Assembly: GCA_026003235.1 (NCBI GenBank)
Contig: BPGW01000005.1
Coordinates: forward strand, 119,019 to 183,018
DNA from: Bacteroidia bacterium
GTDB lineage: Bacteria; Bacteroidota; Bacteroidia; SpSt-205
Length of the DNA: 64,000 nt
Direction: 5' to 3'
The notes under the pieces were generated by a model. The model did not search any database. It worked only from the letters and a program-made list of their open reading frames with translations, and was not told the origin of the DNA. The translations under genes and the position numbers were made by a program. Shown piece by piece: positions 23,178 to 32,963 of the stretch. Numbering within the stretch: the first letter of the stretch is position 1; each line of letters starts with the position of its first letter.

Positions 23178-25320
23178 AGGGTGTAGAAGCTTTCAGGTGC
23201 TGAAGAAACTCCCATTTTTCAGCCCAGAAAGAAGCCCATGTGATTCGGTTGTTTTTGGGTGGAGGATCCACGAGGAGGTAGAGTCCTTCTCTGGGGCGTG
23301 TGGTGGCAACGTAGTGAAGGTTCACATTTTCCACCACCGTCTGGGCAAAGTAGCGGGAATATAACGCCTTGAGAGAGGAATCTTTAGCGTTGGCGGTGAT
23401 CTTTAGGGGCAATTCCGAGAGGGGCCGCTGACCTTCAAGAAGGTCCTGAACGGGCTCAGGCAGGGGCTGGAGCTCCACACGAGTCCAGTGGGGGCTATGC
23501 CATCGGGCTTCCAGCAAGCTCCAGTTCACGAAAGGCAGGATGACCGCCCTCCAGGCCAGTCCTTTGGCCTTGTGGATGGTCAAGACGGGGTAGTAGCCGG
23601 GCTGGGGGGGCATTTCCACGGGTATGTAGCGGCCCTTTTCCTCCCACCACCGCAAGAGGGCCTGGGCATCGTAGTGGGCATGCTCGTGAAGAAGCTCGTA
23701 AAGGCGAGACAAGAAAAAGTCCCAGTAGAGCGTTTCGGCTTTTCTAGGGGTGGTCTGCCAGATAGCGGCGAGCTTTTCCCATGCCTGCCATTTAGCCAGG
23801 GCATCTACCCCTGCGCTTTGTAGGGTTTCACTCAGCTCTTCGATCTGCTGAATAAAGCAGGGGAGGCACCCTGTCTCCACCTTCAGGAAGTGCTGGGTTA
23901 CGGGGGAGAGTTGCGGGAATTCAGCCAGAGCCTGCCAGGTGGCGGCCAGAGAAGCGCAGCTTCCCAGGGGTTTTTCCCGGATCTGGAGGGGCTGGCCAGG
24001 CAGCAGCGCCAGCAGCCGCTCAATGTCGTCATTGGCTCGCACGAGAAAAGCGGTTTCCTCTGGGGCTATCCCTTGCGCAGCTACCTCGCCCAGAATTCGC
24101 TTCAGATGGTCAGCCCTCTCGGCATCCGGATCTGACGGGGATAATAGCCATACCTCTACTTTCCCTGTCCAACTTCCAGCTGGAGGGGAGCTTGCTTTCT
24201 GCACCACCCAATCCGACTTGTAAAGGTTTGCTAACTCTTGGAGAGCGTATTTTCGGTGGTCGGAGGCTGACGATTGCTTTTGCGATTTTTGTTCCAAGAA
24301 GCAAAGTAAATAGGTATACAAGCAGTTGTTGAAGCTTACAATTTTGGGTCTGCTGCGATAGTTTTGATCCAAGACTTCTTGTTGGGTAGCTTGCTGCCAG
24401 AAATTCAGGAGGGTGTGGTAGTCGGCGCCGCGCCAGGCGTAGATAGACTGCTTGGGGTCGCCGATAAGGGTCACCCAAGGCGTGGAGCTTTGGCTTGTGA
24501 GTTCGTCTATGAGAGGCTTGAGAATGCCCCATTGCTGAGGGGAGGTGTCCTGCGCTTCGTCTATGAAGAGACGCTGGTAGAGGGCGGCGTGCTCTGCGAG
24601 CAATTCGGGCAGGTGATGCGCCACCAGCCAAACCAGATCGTTCACGTCCGCCAGGAATAGCCGCTGGGCTTGTTGGCGATAAGCTTGCAGGGCGTTTTCA
24701 AGGTGAGGCAGCAGTTTTTCTTCGGTGGGGTCCAGGTGGAGGGCCTTCTGCCACTCCTCGTTGAGCTGGGCCCTGCAGGTGGCAAGCTGGGCCTTGAGGC
24801 GGTTGCGGAGAAAGCCATGGCGCAGGAAAGCCAGCACATGCCGGCGCAGAAACCGATCTGGTGCCAGGCGGTAGGCTTTTTGCTGGACCTCGTTGCGCAG
24901 CTGCTGCCGCAGCGCCTGCAGAAAAGTAGGCTGCCTCACCTGGGCCAGCAACTCGGCTGTAAGACGATAAGACACTTCAATGGTCTCCTCATCCTCTACA
25001 ATGAGGTTAGCGTAGGTGGATAGGCCCAAGAGGGGGGCTAATAAAGTGTACCATTCGCGCACGAGCGCGTCTATCGTGCTGGTGTAGAGGGGGATTTCAC
25101 CCAGAAGCAGCTGCTTCAGGATAGGGGGGTTTTTTTGGGCAGCCAAAGCTAAGATACGCTGGCGCAATTCTCCCGCCGCATTTCGGGTGAAGGTGATAGC
25201 GAGTACGCTGGGTGGGGGGGAGGAGCTTACTTCCTGTACGACCAGCTCGGCCAATCGCTGGGTTTTGCCTGAGCCGGCCGAGGCCAAGATGATGCGCAGC
25301 GGCTGCTTGGGAGCGCTCAT
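23164..25320 (-). CDS. UvrD/AddA-like superfamily 1 helicase
   Basis: A 718-residue SF1A helicase. Walker A ILASAGSGKTQRL (about residue 11), motif Ia AITFTRNAAGELRQRI, Walker B FIDEAQDTSPQQW (about 252), motif III/IV GDPKQSIYAWRGAD, motif V LTIHKAKGLAWRAV (about 580) and motif VI YVATTRPREGLYL are all present. The sequence most resembles the AddA/RecB-like UvrD proteins of Bacteroidota. Those are usually more than 1000 residues with a C-terminal PD-(D/E)XK nuclease, which is absent here. A partner AddB is not in the window. A role in DNA repair or recombination is likely. It overlaps the upstream rmlD-like gene by 4 bases (ATGA). Confidence 0.78.
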   Translation of the reverse strand: MSAPKQPLRIILASAGSGKTQRLAELVVQEVSSSPPPSVLAITFTRNAAGELRQRILALAAQKNPPILKQLLLGEIPLYTSTIDALVREWYTLLAPLLGLSTYANLIVEDEETIEVSYRLTAELLAQVRQPTFLQALRQQLRNEVQQKAYRLAPDRFLRRHVLAFLRHGFLRNRLKAQLATCRAQLNEEWQKALHLDPTEEKLLPHLENALQAYRQQAQRLFLADVNDLVWLVAHHLPELLAEHAALYQRLFIDEAQDTSPQQWGILKPLIDELTSQSSTPWVTLIGDPKQSIYAWRGADYHTLLNFWQQATQQEVLDQNYRSRPKIVSFNNCLYTYLLCFLEQKSQKQSSASDHRKYALQELANLYKSDWVVQKASSPPAGSWTGKVEVWLLSPSDPDAERADHLKRILGEVAAQGIAPEETAFLVRANDDIERLLALLPGQPLQIREKPLGSCASLAATWQALAEFPQLSPVTQHFLKVETGCLPCFIQQIEELSETLQSAGVDALAKWQAWEKLAAIWQTTPRKAETLYWDFFLSRLYELLHEHAHYDAQALLRWWEEKGRYIPVEMPPQPGYYPVLTIHKAKGLAWRAVILPFVNWSLLEARWHSPHWTRVELQPLPEPVQDLLEGQRPLSELPLKITANAKDSSLKALYSRYFAQTVVENVNLHYVATTRPREGLYLLVDPPPKNNRITWASFWAEKWEFLQHLKASTPYAVR

Positions 25321-26207
25321 AGATGAAGCCTAATCTGAGCGAAAGCCTCTTCAGGGGTGTGGGGGTTGTAGCCAAGCGCGCGCGCTTTCTCAATGGAGAG
25401 GGGGCTGTAAGGCGGACGGGGAGCAGGTTGTACGAACTCTTCTCGGGTAAGGGGCTGGATTTTTTCTACTGGGAGGCCCCAGGCGGCTGCGGCTTTCTGA
25501 CCCAAGGAGCAGGGGGTTTCAAGGGTAGGGCCGGCCAGGTGATATATCCCCTGGGCCTGCTCGGTGGCTAAAAGGAGGAGCCCTGTCGCCAGGTCAGCGG
25601 CCCAGGTAGGGGTGCGCACCTGGTCGGTGAAGAGGGCTATCGTTCGGCCGGCCTTGAGCTGGTTGAGGACCCGCAGCAGGATGTTGTCACGCGGGGCGGT
25701 GGGAGCCCACCCATAGACCAACGCCGTGCGAGCGATAGCCCAGCAGCCCGGATACGTGCGCACCCACGCTTCAGCGGCGAGCTTGCTGGCGCCGTATACC
25801 GAGATAGGGGCTTCGTAATCGCCTTCTACATAGGGGCGTTGGAGAGCCGGGAAGCCGTCGTACACAAAGTCCGTGGATACCAACACAAACTGAGCCTTCG
25901 GCCGCAGTTCCGCCAGGGTTTCCACAAGGTAGCGAGTAGCGGTTACATTATGGAGCCAGCAGAGTTCAGGATTCTCCTGGCAGGCGTCTACCAGCGTCAT
26001 GGCAGCGCTGTGAATGACCACATCCGGTTCAGCCCACCGCAGAAGCCTTTCTACTTCGGCTCGCTGGGTGAGGTCGGCAGCGAGGTAAGGGTAGCCCAAG
26101 TTGGGATCCTCTCCCCGGCTGGTGAGAAAGAGCGTCATGGAAGGCGACGCTGCAGCGGCTATGTGGTAGCCCACCAAGCCTCGTGCGCCTGTGATCAAGA
26201 TGCGCAT
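25317..26207 (-). CDS. RmlD-like NAD(P)-dependent sugar-nucleotide reductase
   Basis: A 296-residue short-chain dehydrogenase of the extended type. It starts with ILITGARGLVGYHIAAAA, the NAD(P)-binding loop (residues 3-20), and has SAAMTLVDACQENPELCW, VSTDFVYDG and YGASKLAAEAW (about residue 136) with the catalytic Tyr and Lys. This pattern fits dTDP-4-dehydrorhamnose reductase RmlD, but rmlA, B and C are not nearby, so the substrate is uncertain. The start at 26207 is supported by a TACCTTTG box 4 bases upstream; the longer frame is spurious. Confidence 0.75.
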   Translation of the reverse strand: MRILITGARGLVGYHIAAAASPSMTLFLTSRGEDPNLGYPYLAADLTQRAEVERLLRWAEPDVVIHSAAMTLVDACQENPELCWLHNVTATRYLVETLAELRPKAQFVLVSTDFVYDGFPALQRPYVEGDYEAPISVYGASKLAAEAWVRTYPGCWAIARTALVYGWAPTAPRDNILLRVLNQLKAGRTIALFTDQVRTPTWAADLATGLLLLATEQAQGIYHLAGPTLETPCSLGQKAAAAWGLPVEKIQPLTREEFVQPAPRPPYSPLSIEKARALGYNPHTPEEAFAQIRLHL

Positions 26208-26211
26208 GCAC

Positions 26212-26219
26212 CAAAGGTA
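26212..26219 (-). promoter_or_regulatory. TAnnTTTG promoter box for the rmlD-like/helicase/kup transcript
   Basis: TACCTTTG on the minus strand, 4 bases before the ATG at 26207 and preceded by TTTGCC. Confidence 0.6.
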
Positions 26220-26242
26220 GGCAAACTCCTTGGGAGGCGTCC

Positions 26243-26518
26243 TTAGCCGATCTGGAACGTACTCTCGTGCAGGAGGGGCAGGTCTTTTTCCAGCTCTACC
26301 TGGGCAACTTGGGCTGCTGGGGAGCCCCGATAGGCCCACCTCAGGAAAAGCTCAAGCTTATCTGGGGGGCCCTCCACCTCAATCAGGACGGTGCCGTCGG
26401 GCTGATTGCGGGCAAAGCCCCCCAGCCCCAAACTTTGAGCCGTCATCTGGGCGTATTTGCGGAAAAAGACCCCCTGTACCTTGCCGTGGATGCGGAGGCG
26501 CCAGCGGGCTTTCTCCAT
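26243..26518 (-). CDS. acyP: Acylphosphatase
   Basis: A 91-residue acylphosphatase that hydrolyses carboxyl-phosphate bonds such as those of acetyl phosphate. The signature GKVQGVFFRKYAQ contains catalytic Arg20, and GGFARNQPDGTV contains catalytic Asn38; length and both motifs are complete. It starts 3 bases after the thiolase stop, so the pair is probably one transcript. This gene is intact even though its upstream partner is frameshifted. Confidence 0.9.
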   Translation of the reverse strand: MEKARWRLRIHGKVQGVFFRKYAQMTAQSLGLGGFARNQPDGTVLIEVEGPPDKLELFLRWAYRGSPAAQVAQVELEKDLPLLHESTFQIG

Positions 26519-26521
26519 CTT

Positions 26522-27701
26522 CTAATTGAGCCGTTCAAAGATGCCGGCAATGCCTTGCCCACCGCCTACGCAGGCGGTAACCAGCCCATATTTTTGGCCG
26601 CGCCGACGCAGCTCATTCAGAATCTGCACGGTGAGTTTGGCGCCCGTGCAGCCCAGCGGGTGGCCCAAGGCGATAGCCCCTCCGTTCACATTGAGCTTGT
26701 CCATAGGGAGTTCAGCCAGCTTGATTACGGCCAGAGGATTGCGCTGCGAAGGCCTCGTTCAGCTCAATCAGATCGATGTCAGCCAGGGAAAGGTTAGCTC
26801 GCTTGAGGGCTTTGGGTATGGCTTCTACGGGGCCGATGCCCATGAGGTGGGGTTCTACGCCGGCCACCGCATAGCCCCGCAGTACAGCTATGGGGGTGAG
26901 GTTATGGCGCTTGAGGAAACTTTCGCTCACCACCAGCACGAAAGCGGCTCCGTCCGAGGTTTGCGAGGAGTTACCTGCGGTGACTTGGCCGTTGGCGGCA
27001 AAAACCGGCTTGAGTTTGGCCAGCGCTTCCAGGTTGGTATCGGCGCGGGGGCCTTCGTCCGTGTCGTGCACGTACTCTCGAGTCACTTTCTTGCCGTCTT
27101 GCACTTCTACCAGCTGAACTTTGAAGGGTACGATGTCGTCTTTGAATTTGCCGGCGGCGATGGCTGCGAGGGCGTTTTGGTGGGAGCGCAGAGCGAAGGC
27201 GTCGGCCTCCTCTCGGGTAATGCCGTATTTTTTAGCGACCTCTTCGGCGGTCATGCCCATGTTGTAATACCACTCGGGGGCATGGAGGGCGTACTCGTAG
27301 TTGGGGACGATTTTGAAGCCGCCCATGGGCACCAGGGACATGGTTTCGGTGCCCCCGGCCAGGATGGCGTCGGCGTGGCCAGTGCGGATTTTGGCCACAG
27401 CCATGGCGATGGCTTCCAACCCAGAAGCGCAGTAGCGGTTGATGGTGGTGGCGGGCACTTCTTTGCCCAAGGCGCGCAGGGCAATGTATCGGGCCATGTT
27501 AAGGCCCTGTTCGGCTTCGGGGATGGCGTTGCCGCATATAAGATCGTCTATTTCTTTGGAGAAGTCAATCTGAGGTAGGTCGGCTTTGATCCTTTCTATG
27601 GTGGCGACGGCCAGGTCATCTGGGCGAACGGTGCGCAGACGCCCTCGGGGGGCCTTTCCTACGGCGGTGCGGTACCCCGCAACCAGGTAAGCTTCTTGCA
27701 T
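26522..27701 (-). CDS. Acetyl-CoA acetyltransferase (thiolase), frameshifted
   Basis: A type II thiolase of about 392 residues split into two frames. The N-terminal part (27701 down to 26712) carries the nucleophile Cys91 in [14 protein letters not shown] and the substrate-loop end [11 protein letters not shown]. The C-terminal part (down to 26522) carries the general-base His in [13 protein letters not shown] and the second Cys in TACVGGGQG. Reading resumes perfectly if one base is removed near 26733-26739 ([14 protein letters not shown]). Without this the product lacks two catalytic residues. It probably makes or cleaves acetoacetyl-CoA in fatty acid or ketone metabolism. A TATATTTG box precedes the ATG by 4 bases. 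Sequencing error is the most likely cause of the shift. Confidence 0.85.
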
Positions 27702-27705
27702 GCAG

Positions 27706-27713
27706 CAAATATA
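27706..27713 (-). promoter_or_regulatory. TAnnTTTG promoter box for thiolase-acyP
   Basis: TATATTTG on the minus strand, 4 bases before the ATG at 27701. It lies in the 15-base gap after the AlbA_2 gene. Confidence 0.55.
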
Positions 27714-27716
27714 CGA

Positions 27717-28394
27717 CTAAGGGCGAGCCAGGCTGGTGCCTTCGGGGAAGGGGGTTTCGTTGAGGTAAAAGCGTTCGCCCTCAGGAAGCACTTCTAAGCG
27801 CAATACACCAATCAAGGTGTATTTGACCAGGATTTTACGGGCTTTCCAGGCTTCGCGGGGTCCGAGGAGGGCGCGGAAGGCCGCCTCGTCTATGGAGGGG
27901 TTTTGCTGGAGGTAGGCCATGAGGCGGGCTTCCGCCTGGCGGTAGAAGACATGCTGAGGGTGCTTTTCGGCCCGCCAGAGGGCTTCCAGGAAACTGCCGG
28001 CAAGGCGGCTCTTATCGCTGACCCGCACATACGCACGCCGCGAGCCGTCTTCTTCCTTGACAAAAAAAGGGCGTTTGTCTGGCTGGGCCGGTATAGTCAC
28101 TTCTAAGATGTGCTTGTCTTCCCACAGGTGGACCTGGCTGGTGAAGAGGGGGGTAGGTTCCATATACCGCCGAGCGGCCAGGTCTACCATGTAGTACTCC
28201 TGTTCGGGGTCCACGCCGCAGATGCGTCCGTTGTCTTTTACGCCAATGAGGAGGCTACCTCCTTCTGTGTTGGCAAAAGCTGACAAGGTGCGGGCGATTT
28301 TGCGGGCGCTTTCTATGCGCTGCTTGAAGTCCAACTGAAGCCCTTCTCCGGCGGCGATGCGAGCCAAAAGAGGGGCTGCGTCCCACCCCGCCAT
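27717..28394 (-). CDS. AlbA_2/Schlafen-type putative DNA-binding ATPase domain protein
   Basis: A 225-residue protein. The first 110 residues match the AlbA_2 (AAA_4/Schlafen-core-like) domain: [29 protein letters not shown] is followed by [20 protein letters not shown] histone-like beta segment and a winged-helix-like C-terminal half come after it ([21 protein letters not shown]). Such proteins are often annotated as transcriptional regulators or RNA-processing factors; the role is not known. I prefer the ATG at 28394 to the TTG at 28424. It is divergent from fabG, 50 bases away. Confidence 0.65.
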   Translation of the reverse strand: MAGWDAAPLLARIAAGEGLQLDFKQRIESARKIARTLSAFANTEGGSLLIGVKDNGRICGVDPEQEYYMVDLAARRYMEPTPLFTSQVHLWEDKHILEVTIPAQPDKRPFFVKEEDGSRRAYVRVSDKSRLAGSFLEALWRAEKHPQHVFYRQAEARLMAYLQQNPSIDEAAFRALLGPREAWKARKILVKYTLIGVLRLEVLPEGERFYLNETPFPEGTSLARP

Positions 28395-28432
28395 ACCTCC
28401 CCCAAGGTACGGCTTTTTGGGCAAATAGCTGG

Positions 28433-28440
28433 TATGTTTG
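28433..28440 (+). promoter_or_regulatory. TAnnTTTG promoter box for fabG
   Basis: TATGTTTG, 4 bases before the fabG ATG at 28445. Confidence 0.6.
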
Positions 28441-28444
28441 CACC

Positions 28445-29170
28445 ATGTCTCGTTTAGCTGGCAAAGTCCTGCTTGTGACAGGAGGCACCCGGGGCATTGG
28501 CCGGGCTATCGTAGAAAAGCTTTTGCAAGAAGGAGCCCAGGTAGCCTTTACATACCGGGGTTCTCGGGAACTGGCGGAAAGTCTCGTAGCTACAGCCCCT
28601 GATCGTCTCCTTTCCTTTCAGGCCGATGTAGCCGATGCAGCTCGGACAGAGGCCATTGTGGCTGAGCTGATAAAAACCTGGGGGCGCATAGACGGCCTGG
28701 TCAACAACGCGGGTATCACGCAGGATAACCTCCTCCTACGCATGACAGAAGCCCAATGGGATGCCGTCCTTACCACGAATCTCAAGGGGGCTTTTTTGTA
28801 CACCAAAGCGGTGCTCAAGTCCATGATTTCCCAGCGGCGGGGCAGCATCGTCAACATCAGTTCTATTGTGGGTCTTGAGGGCAACCCCGGCCAAGCGAAT
28901 TATGCGGCTTCTAAGGCTGGGCTTATCGGGTTTAGCCAGTCGGTGGCTAAGGAAGTGGGTTCTCGCAATATCCGCGTCAATGTGGTGGCGCCAGGTTTTA
29001 TTCGCACCGACATGACGGCGGAGCTGCCTGCGGAGGAATGGAAGAAACGCATTGCGCTGGGGCGGCTTGGGGAGCCCAGCGAAGTAGCCAGCCTCTGCGC
29101 TTTCCTGCTGTCGGACGAGGCGTCTTACATTACGGGGCAGGTTTTTGTGGTAGATGGGGGCCTTTTGTAG
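28445..29170 (+). CDS. fabG: 3-oxoacyl-[acyl-carrier-protein] reductase FabG
   Basis: A 241-residue short-chain dehydrogenase that reduces 3-oxoacyl-ACP with NADPH in fatty acid elongation. The coenzyme loop [10 protein letters not shown] (residues 12-21), NNAG (87-90), catalytic S140, Y153 and K157 in NYAASKAG, and the C-terminal [11 protein letters not shown] are all present and in FabG spacing. Other SDR functions are possible, but length and motifs are typical of FabG. Its last 41 bases overlap the 3' end of ribD on the other strand. Confidence 0.85.
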   Translation: MSRLAGKVLLVTGGTRGIGRAIVEKLLQEGAQVAFTYRGSRELAESLVATAPDRLLSFQADVADAARTEAIVAELIKTWGRIDGLVNNAGITQDNLLLRMTEAQWDAVLTTNLKGAFLYTKAVLKSMISQRRGSIVNISSIVGLEGNPGQANYAASKAGLIGFSQSVAKEVGSRNIRVNVVAPGFIRTDMTAELPAEEWKKRIALGRLGEPSEVASLCAFLLSDEASYITGQVFVVDGGLL

Positions 29171-30170
29171 GGGGGCGAGCTATCCAGACTTCTTCGGTAG
29201 GGGAGAGTCGCCGGCGCTTCCACTTGAGGGGGGGCCAGGCAGGGGCCCAGACGATGGCTTCTGGCGGCGGTAGGGGGGCTTCATACGACACCAGCACCTG
29301 CACCTCGTCGTACCAGCCCGCAGCCAAGAACTGTTGGAGAAGACGGCTTCCTCCTTCCACCAGGAGTGAGCTGACCCGGTGGTCGCGATACAGGCTCTGG
29401 AGAAAGTCCTTGTTGATCGTTTCAAGGGGCAGCCCAAGGAAGGGTTCGGGGAGGGTAGGCTTGCCCCGCCGAGGATCGTAAAAGACCAGGGGGCGCGGAG
29501 AAGGGCCTGGCCATAAACGGGCGGTAAGGCGGGGCTGGTCCAAGAGCCAGGTTCGGTACCCTACGGCGATGTGGCTATGGCGGGTCCGCAGGCGGTGGCC
29601 CCACACTCGGCCCCAAAAACCGGAGATGGGCCATAAGCCTTGGGTGCGGTGGCCAAGGATTCCTCCCGAGGGGTGGCCAGGGGTTTGGGCCCACTTGAGG
29701 GTGATGTAAGGCCGCTCATGGCGCACATGGACCCAGAAGTGGCGCAGAAGGCTTCGGAAGGGGCGGGGATCCGGGGCCAGGAGCACTTCCACACCGGCTG
29801 CACGGAGGGCCTGTATGCCTGCACCGTGCACAGCGGGGTTAGGGTCGCGCGTGCCTATCACCACCCGCCGGATACCGGCGTTGATCAGGGCAGGCACACA
29901 AGGAGGGGTCTTTTTACCTGTGTGGCAGCAGGGCTCCAAGGTTACATACAGCGTAGCTTGGGGAAGGAGTTCTGGTTTCTGCACCGACTCAAGGGCTACG
30001 ATTTCCGCGTGCGGCCCGCCAAAGTAAGCGTGATACCCCTCTCCTAAGACCTCTTCTCCTACGGCGATCACAGCTCCTACGGGGGGGTTCGGCTCTACGG
30101 CAGGGGGTGCCGCCCGCTTAGCCAGCTCCAACGCCCGTTCAAGATACAGCGCATCCCACGGCGTCAGCAC
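29130..30170 (-). CDS. ribD: Riboflavin biosynthesis protein RibD (deaminase/reductase)
   Basis: A 346-residue bifunctional enzyme for steps two and three of riboflavin synthesis. The N-terminal zinc deaminase has [16 protein letters not shown] (His54, Glu56) and [13 protein letters not shown] (Cys81, Cys90). The C-terminal half (from about 150) is the NADPH-dependent reductase with [11 protein letters not shown] and [12 protein letters not shown]. The start is a GTG at 30170, 6 bases after the stop of the upstream 925-residue protein, so it is probably the end of a longer transcript. The C-terminal tail overlaps fabG. Confidence 0.9.
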   Translation of the reverse strand: MLTPWDALYLERALELAKRAAPPAVEPNPPVGAVIAVGEEVLGEGYHAYFGGPHAEIVALESVQKPELLPQATLYVTLEPCCHTGKKTPPCVPALINAGIRRVVIGTRDPNPAVHGAGIQALRAAGVEVLLAPDPRPFRSLLRHFWVHVRHERPYITLKWAQTPGHPSGGILGHRTQGLWPISGFWGRVWGHRLRTRHSHIAVGYRTWLLDQPRLTARLWPGPSPRPLVFYDPRRGKPTLPEPFLGLPLETINKDFLQSLYRDHRVSSLLVEGGSRLLQQFLAAGWYDEVQVLVSYEAPLPPPEAIVWAPAWPPLKWKRRRLSPTEEVWIARPPTKGPHLPQKPAP

Positions 30171-30176
30171 CGCTCT

Positions 30177-32954
30177 TTATCGTATGCTTAGCCGTCCTTC
30201 GTAGATGTCTTTGCCTTGGCGGTACAGGTAGCAAAAAGCCCGGTTTTTCGCATCCCATACGGGCGGGCTAAGCAGTTCTTTGCAGAGGGTTTCAGGGATA
30301 GGCTTGTCGTTCAGGACGGCGTACCAGCCATCCCGGCGTCGGGCAAAAAATAGAAGGGCCTTGCCATCGGGCGAAAAAGTGAGATGCTGGACAAAATCGT
30401 ACTGGTCGCTTTCGGTGTCGTTCCAGACGACGCCGGCCCAGGCGCCTTTTTTGCGGGCCACGTACGCCAGGTGTTCGCCTGAGGGGTTCCATGTGAGGTG
30501 CTCTACGGCAGAGTACAACTTGCCTAACTTACCGTCCCGCAGGACCGCTTGTCCTTCTGAGCCTTTGCGCACGATCGCGGCGTAACTGTCCCCCTGACCG
30601 CTAAAGCGGAGGATCGCTTCAAAAGGGCCTGCTTCGGGTGCCCCATTCACAAAAATATGGTGGCGTCCTTGGAGGACGGTGGGATAAATGACAGCGGGTT
30701 TGTTTCGGGTGATGAAGGGCCGCTCTGCGCGCTCGTAGGGGCCGAGCCGTTTTTTCTGCACGCCGACGAATTGTTGGTCCTTCTCTCGCACGAGGTAGGC
30801 TACGAATCGGCTATCAGGCGAAAGCGTAACGCCGCCGATGCCTTCGCCGAAAGTGAGTATCTCATGGTCCCACGTAATGCCGATTTGCTGCCCCTTCTGC
30901 ACCAGATACACCAGGTGGGCGCTATCTGCCGTAAACTGCACATCAGAAATTAGATCAAAGGGGTCACCCCACTTGTCACCCTCTTTGAGATGGAGCTTGC
31001 GATTTTTGAGGGTTACATAAACCATTCTTTGGCCGTCCGGAGAAAATGCCAGCTGATCCAAGTAAGGAGCAGGCTCACCATAGGTGTTTTTCAAGTAGTC
31101 GGAGATGACCCAGCGGTTTTTTTCTACTTGTACGATGTAGAAGAGGTCGTTCTCGGTGTTAGGACGGAAGGTAAGGTTCGTGACCTGGGAGAAAGGCCCC
31201 ATGCCGACATTATTCAAGAAGACGAACAGGTCTTCTCCTTTACGGCCTATGTAGGCCAAGTGCCGATGATTAGGAGAGAGGATGAGGCTGGCGACTTCTT
31301 CAAGAGGGCGGCCTTCTTCGCCATTGAGGTACACGCGGTAAGCCCCTTGTAAGCGGTGTTTGATGGCGATAACCTCACCGGTAGGACTTACGACCCAATT
31401 CAGCACTTCCTCAAAACGGTGTTCGGGCCGCCCTTTGCTCACGAGAAGAAACTCTCTTTCGCCATATTCCAGGAAGGCATACCAGCTAACTTTGCCTTCG
31501 TGGGCAAATATTTCGGCTTTTCGTACAATATCCTTTTCTGAGCGCAGGGAAAAAAGCTTGAGCGAATGGAAATCCACAGCTACGGGGGGGAAGTGCCCAC
31601 CCGTAGGGAAGGTAGGGGCTTTGAGCGGAAGGGAGACCCCGCTGGAAGGTGTAGAGCTGGAGGGAGGCGCCGAAGAAGCTGGGGAGGGGGGAGGGGATGG
31701 AACCGAAGGAGGGGGCGGAGCGGGGGGCGGGGCGGAGACGAGGGGCGGTTCAGTGGGGGGCGGGGGAGGCGGAGGGGGCGGGGGTACGAACGAGCGTTCC
31801 TGAAGCGCCTTTTTCTGAGCGGTTATCTCAATTTGTACGAGGCTTCGGACGACCTTGTCGGTGCCGCCCATTTCCTGGGCCTTCTTGATGAGGAAAACGA
31901 GACGGTCGTCCGAGATACGGCCTCCTTCTACGAGGGCTCGGATGAGGGGTTGGAGGCTCTGGGGAAAGCGGGCTTTCCCAGCTACAATTTGTGTCTCTAA
32001 TTCCACCAGGGCCTCAATGTGAGAGGGGGTCAGGTGGACCTCCTGCCCTCGCTGGAGGAGTAAGCGTTTGGCACCTTCGTCCAGGCGATGGGTTCGGAGA
32101 AGGGCCTGGATGAGCGGTACCAGGTACTCTGCGCCGAAGCTACCTGGGGCGGCCTTGCGCAAGCTTCGTTCTGCTTCCACCAGGGCTGAAAGCACGTCCG
32201 TAGGAATCCCTTCCTCTTGGGCCAGCTGTTCCAGAAAAGGCCATTCTTCTTCCGACAGGGCGCCTTTCTGGATAAAGCTCCGCACCAGGTAGCCTAACGC
32301 TTCTATGGGTGAAGTGCCTTTCTGACGGAGGCGGAGGTATTCTTGCAGGCCGTGGCTCACGGGGTCGGTCAGACGGGCTTCCCGGGCTAAGTCTATCAGG
32401 TAAGCCACTTCAACGGCTGGGAGCCCCTGCTTGTCCAGCAGGCGCAGAAGCTCCCAGTAGCTTTGAAGTGCTGTGGCGAGGCTTTTTTGCTGAGGGGCCG
32501 CAAGAAGGTTCAGCAGGGGGGTGAGGGTCTCAGGGGGCAGCTTGAGGGCTTGAGCCTGGGTAGCCAGCCAAGGAGAGAGCGTAGCTGGGTCTCCCAGCCC
32601 CTCCACGGCCCGCAACAGGCGCACCATATACCGCAAAGCCGGCACACGAGGCACTTGAACCAGCACCTGCACCAAATCCACTGGCAGGCCCAGGTACTGC
32701 GCTATCTCCAGGAGGAAAGGCATGTGCCGGGAGGCTTCTTCTTTGAGGGTGCTCACGAGCTGCCCTAAGGCCTCGATGCGTTTGGAGGTCTCTGGACTGC
32801 CCTGGACTAAACGCGCTTCTACCAGGGCTCGCAGGATAGCTTCGGAGCAGCCTAAGGTATCTGCATTTTGCCGGAGGAAGGACCAATCCTCCGCCGATAT
32901 CTCCGGAGTTTGGACCATCTCCTGGATGAGGGGCCAAAGCAGCTCTATCTCCAT
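30177..32954 (-). CDS. Large cytoplasmic helical-repeat / Pro-rich linker / WD40-like propeller protein (unknown)
   Basis: A 925-residue protein with no signal peptide. Residues 1 to about 395 are helical repeats of roughly 60-90 residues with a recurring W/F-L-xx-A/N...LVEAE pattern (for example DWSFLRQNADTLGCSEAILRALVEA and EWPFLEQLAQEEGIPTD). A Pro/Ser linker (about 396-450, including ten consecutive prolines) joins it to a TolB/PD40-like beta-propeller (about 455-925) with many LTFSPDGKALLFFARRR-type blades. I do not recognise the family. Propellers of this type are usually periplasmic or extracellular, so a cytoplasmic one fused to a helical array is unusual. It lies between sppA (9 bases upstream) and ribD (6 bases downstream). 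Confidence 0.6.
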   Translation of the reverse strand: MEIELLWPLIQEMVQTPEISAEDWSFLRQNADTLGCSEAILRALVEARLVQGSPETSKRIEALGQLVSTLKEEASRHMPFLLEIAQYLGLPVDLVQVLVQVPRVPALRYMVRLLRAVEGLGDPATLSPWLATQAQALKLPPETLTPLLNLLAAPQQKSLATALQSYWELLRLLDKQGLPAVEVAYLIDLAREARLTDPVSHGLQEYLRLRQKGTSPIEALGYLVRSFIQKGALSEEEWPFLEQLAQEEGIPTDVLSALVEAERSLRKAAPGSFGAEYLVPLIQALLRTHRLDEGAKRLLLQRGQEVHLTPSHIEALVELETQIVAGKARFPQSLQPLIRALVEGGRISDDRLVFLIKKAQEMGGTDKVVRSLVQIEITAQKKALQERSFVPPPPPPPPPPTEPPLVSAPPPAPPPPSVPSPPPSPASSAPPSSSTPSSGVSLPLKAPTFPTGGHFPPVAVDFHSLKLFSLRSEKDIVRKAEIFAHEGKVSWYAFLEYGEREFLLVSKGRPEHRFEEVLNWVVSPTGEVIAIKHRLQGAYRVYLNGEEGRPLEEVASLILSPNHRHLAYIGRKGEDLFVFLNNVGMGPFSQVTNLTFRPNTENDLFYIVQVEKNRWVISDYLKNTYGEPAPYLDQLAFSPDGQRMVYVTLKNRKLHLKEGDKWGDPFDLISDVQFTADSAHLVYLVQKGQQIGITWDHEILTFGEGIGGVTLSPDSRFVAYLVREKDQQFVGVQKKRLGPYERAERPFITRNKPAVIYPTVLQGRHHIFVNGAPEAGPFEAILRFSGQGDSYAAIVRKGSEGQAVLRDGKLGKLYSAVEHLTWNPSGEHLAYVARKKGAWAGVVWNDTESDQYDFVQHLTFSPDGKALLFFARRRDGWYAVLNDKPIPETLCKELLSPPVWDAKNRAFCYLYRQGKDIYEGRLSIR

Positions 32955-32963
32955 ACGCTTAGC

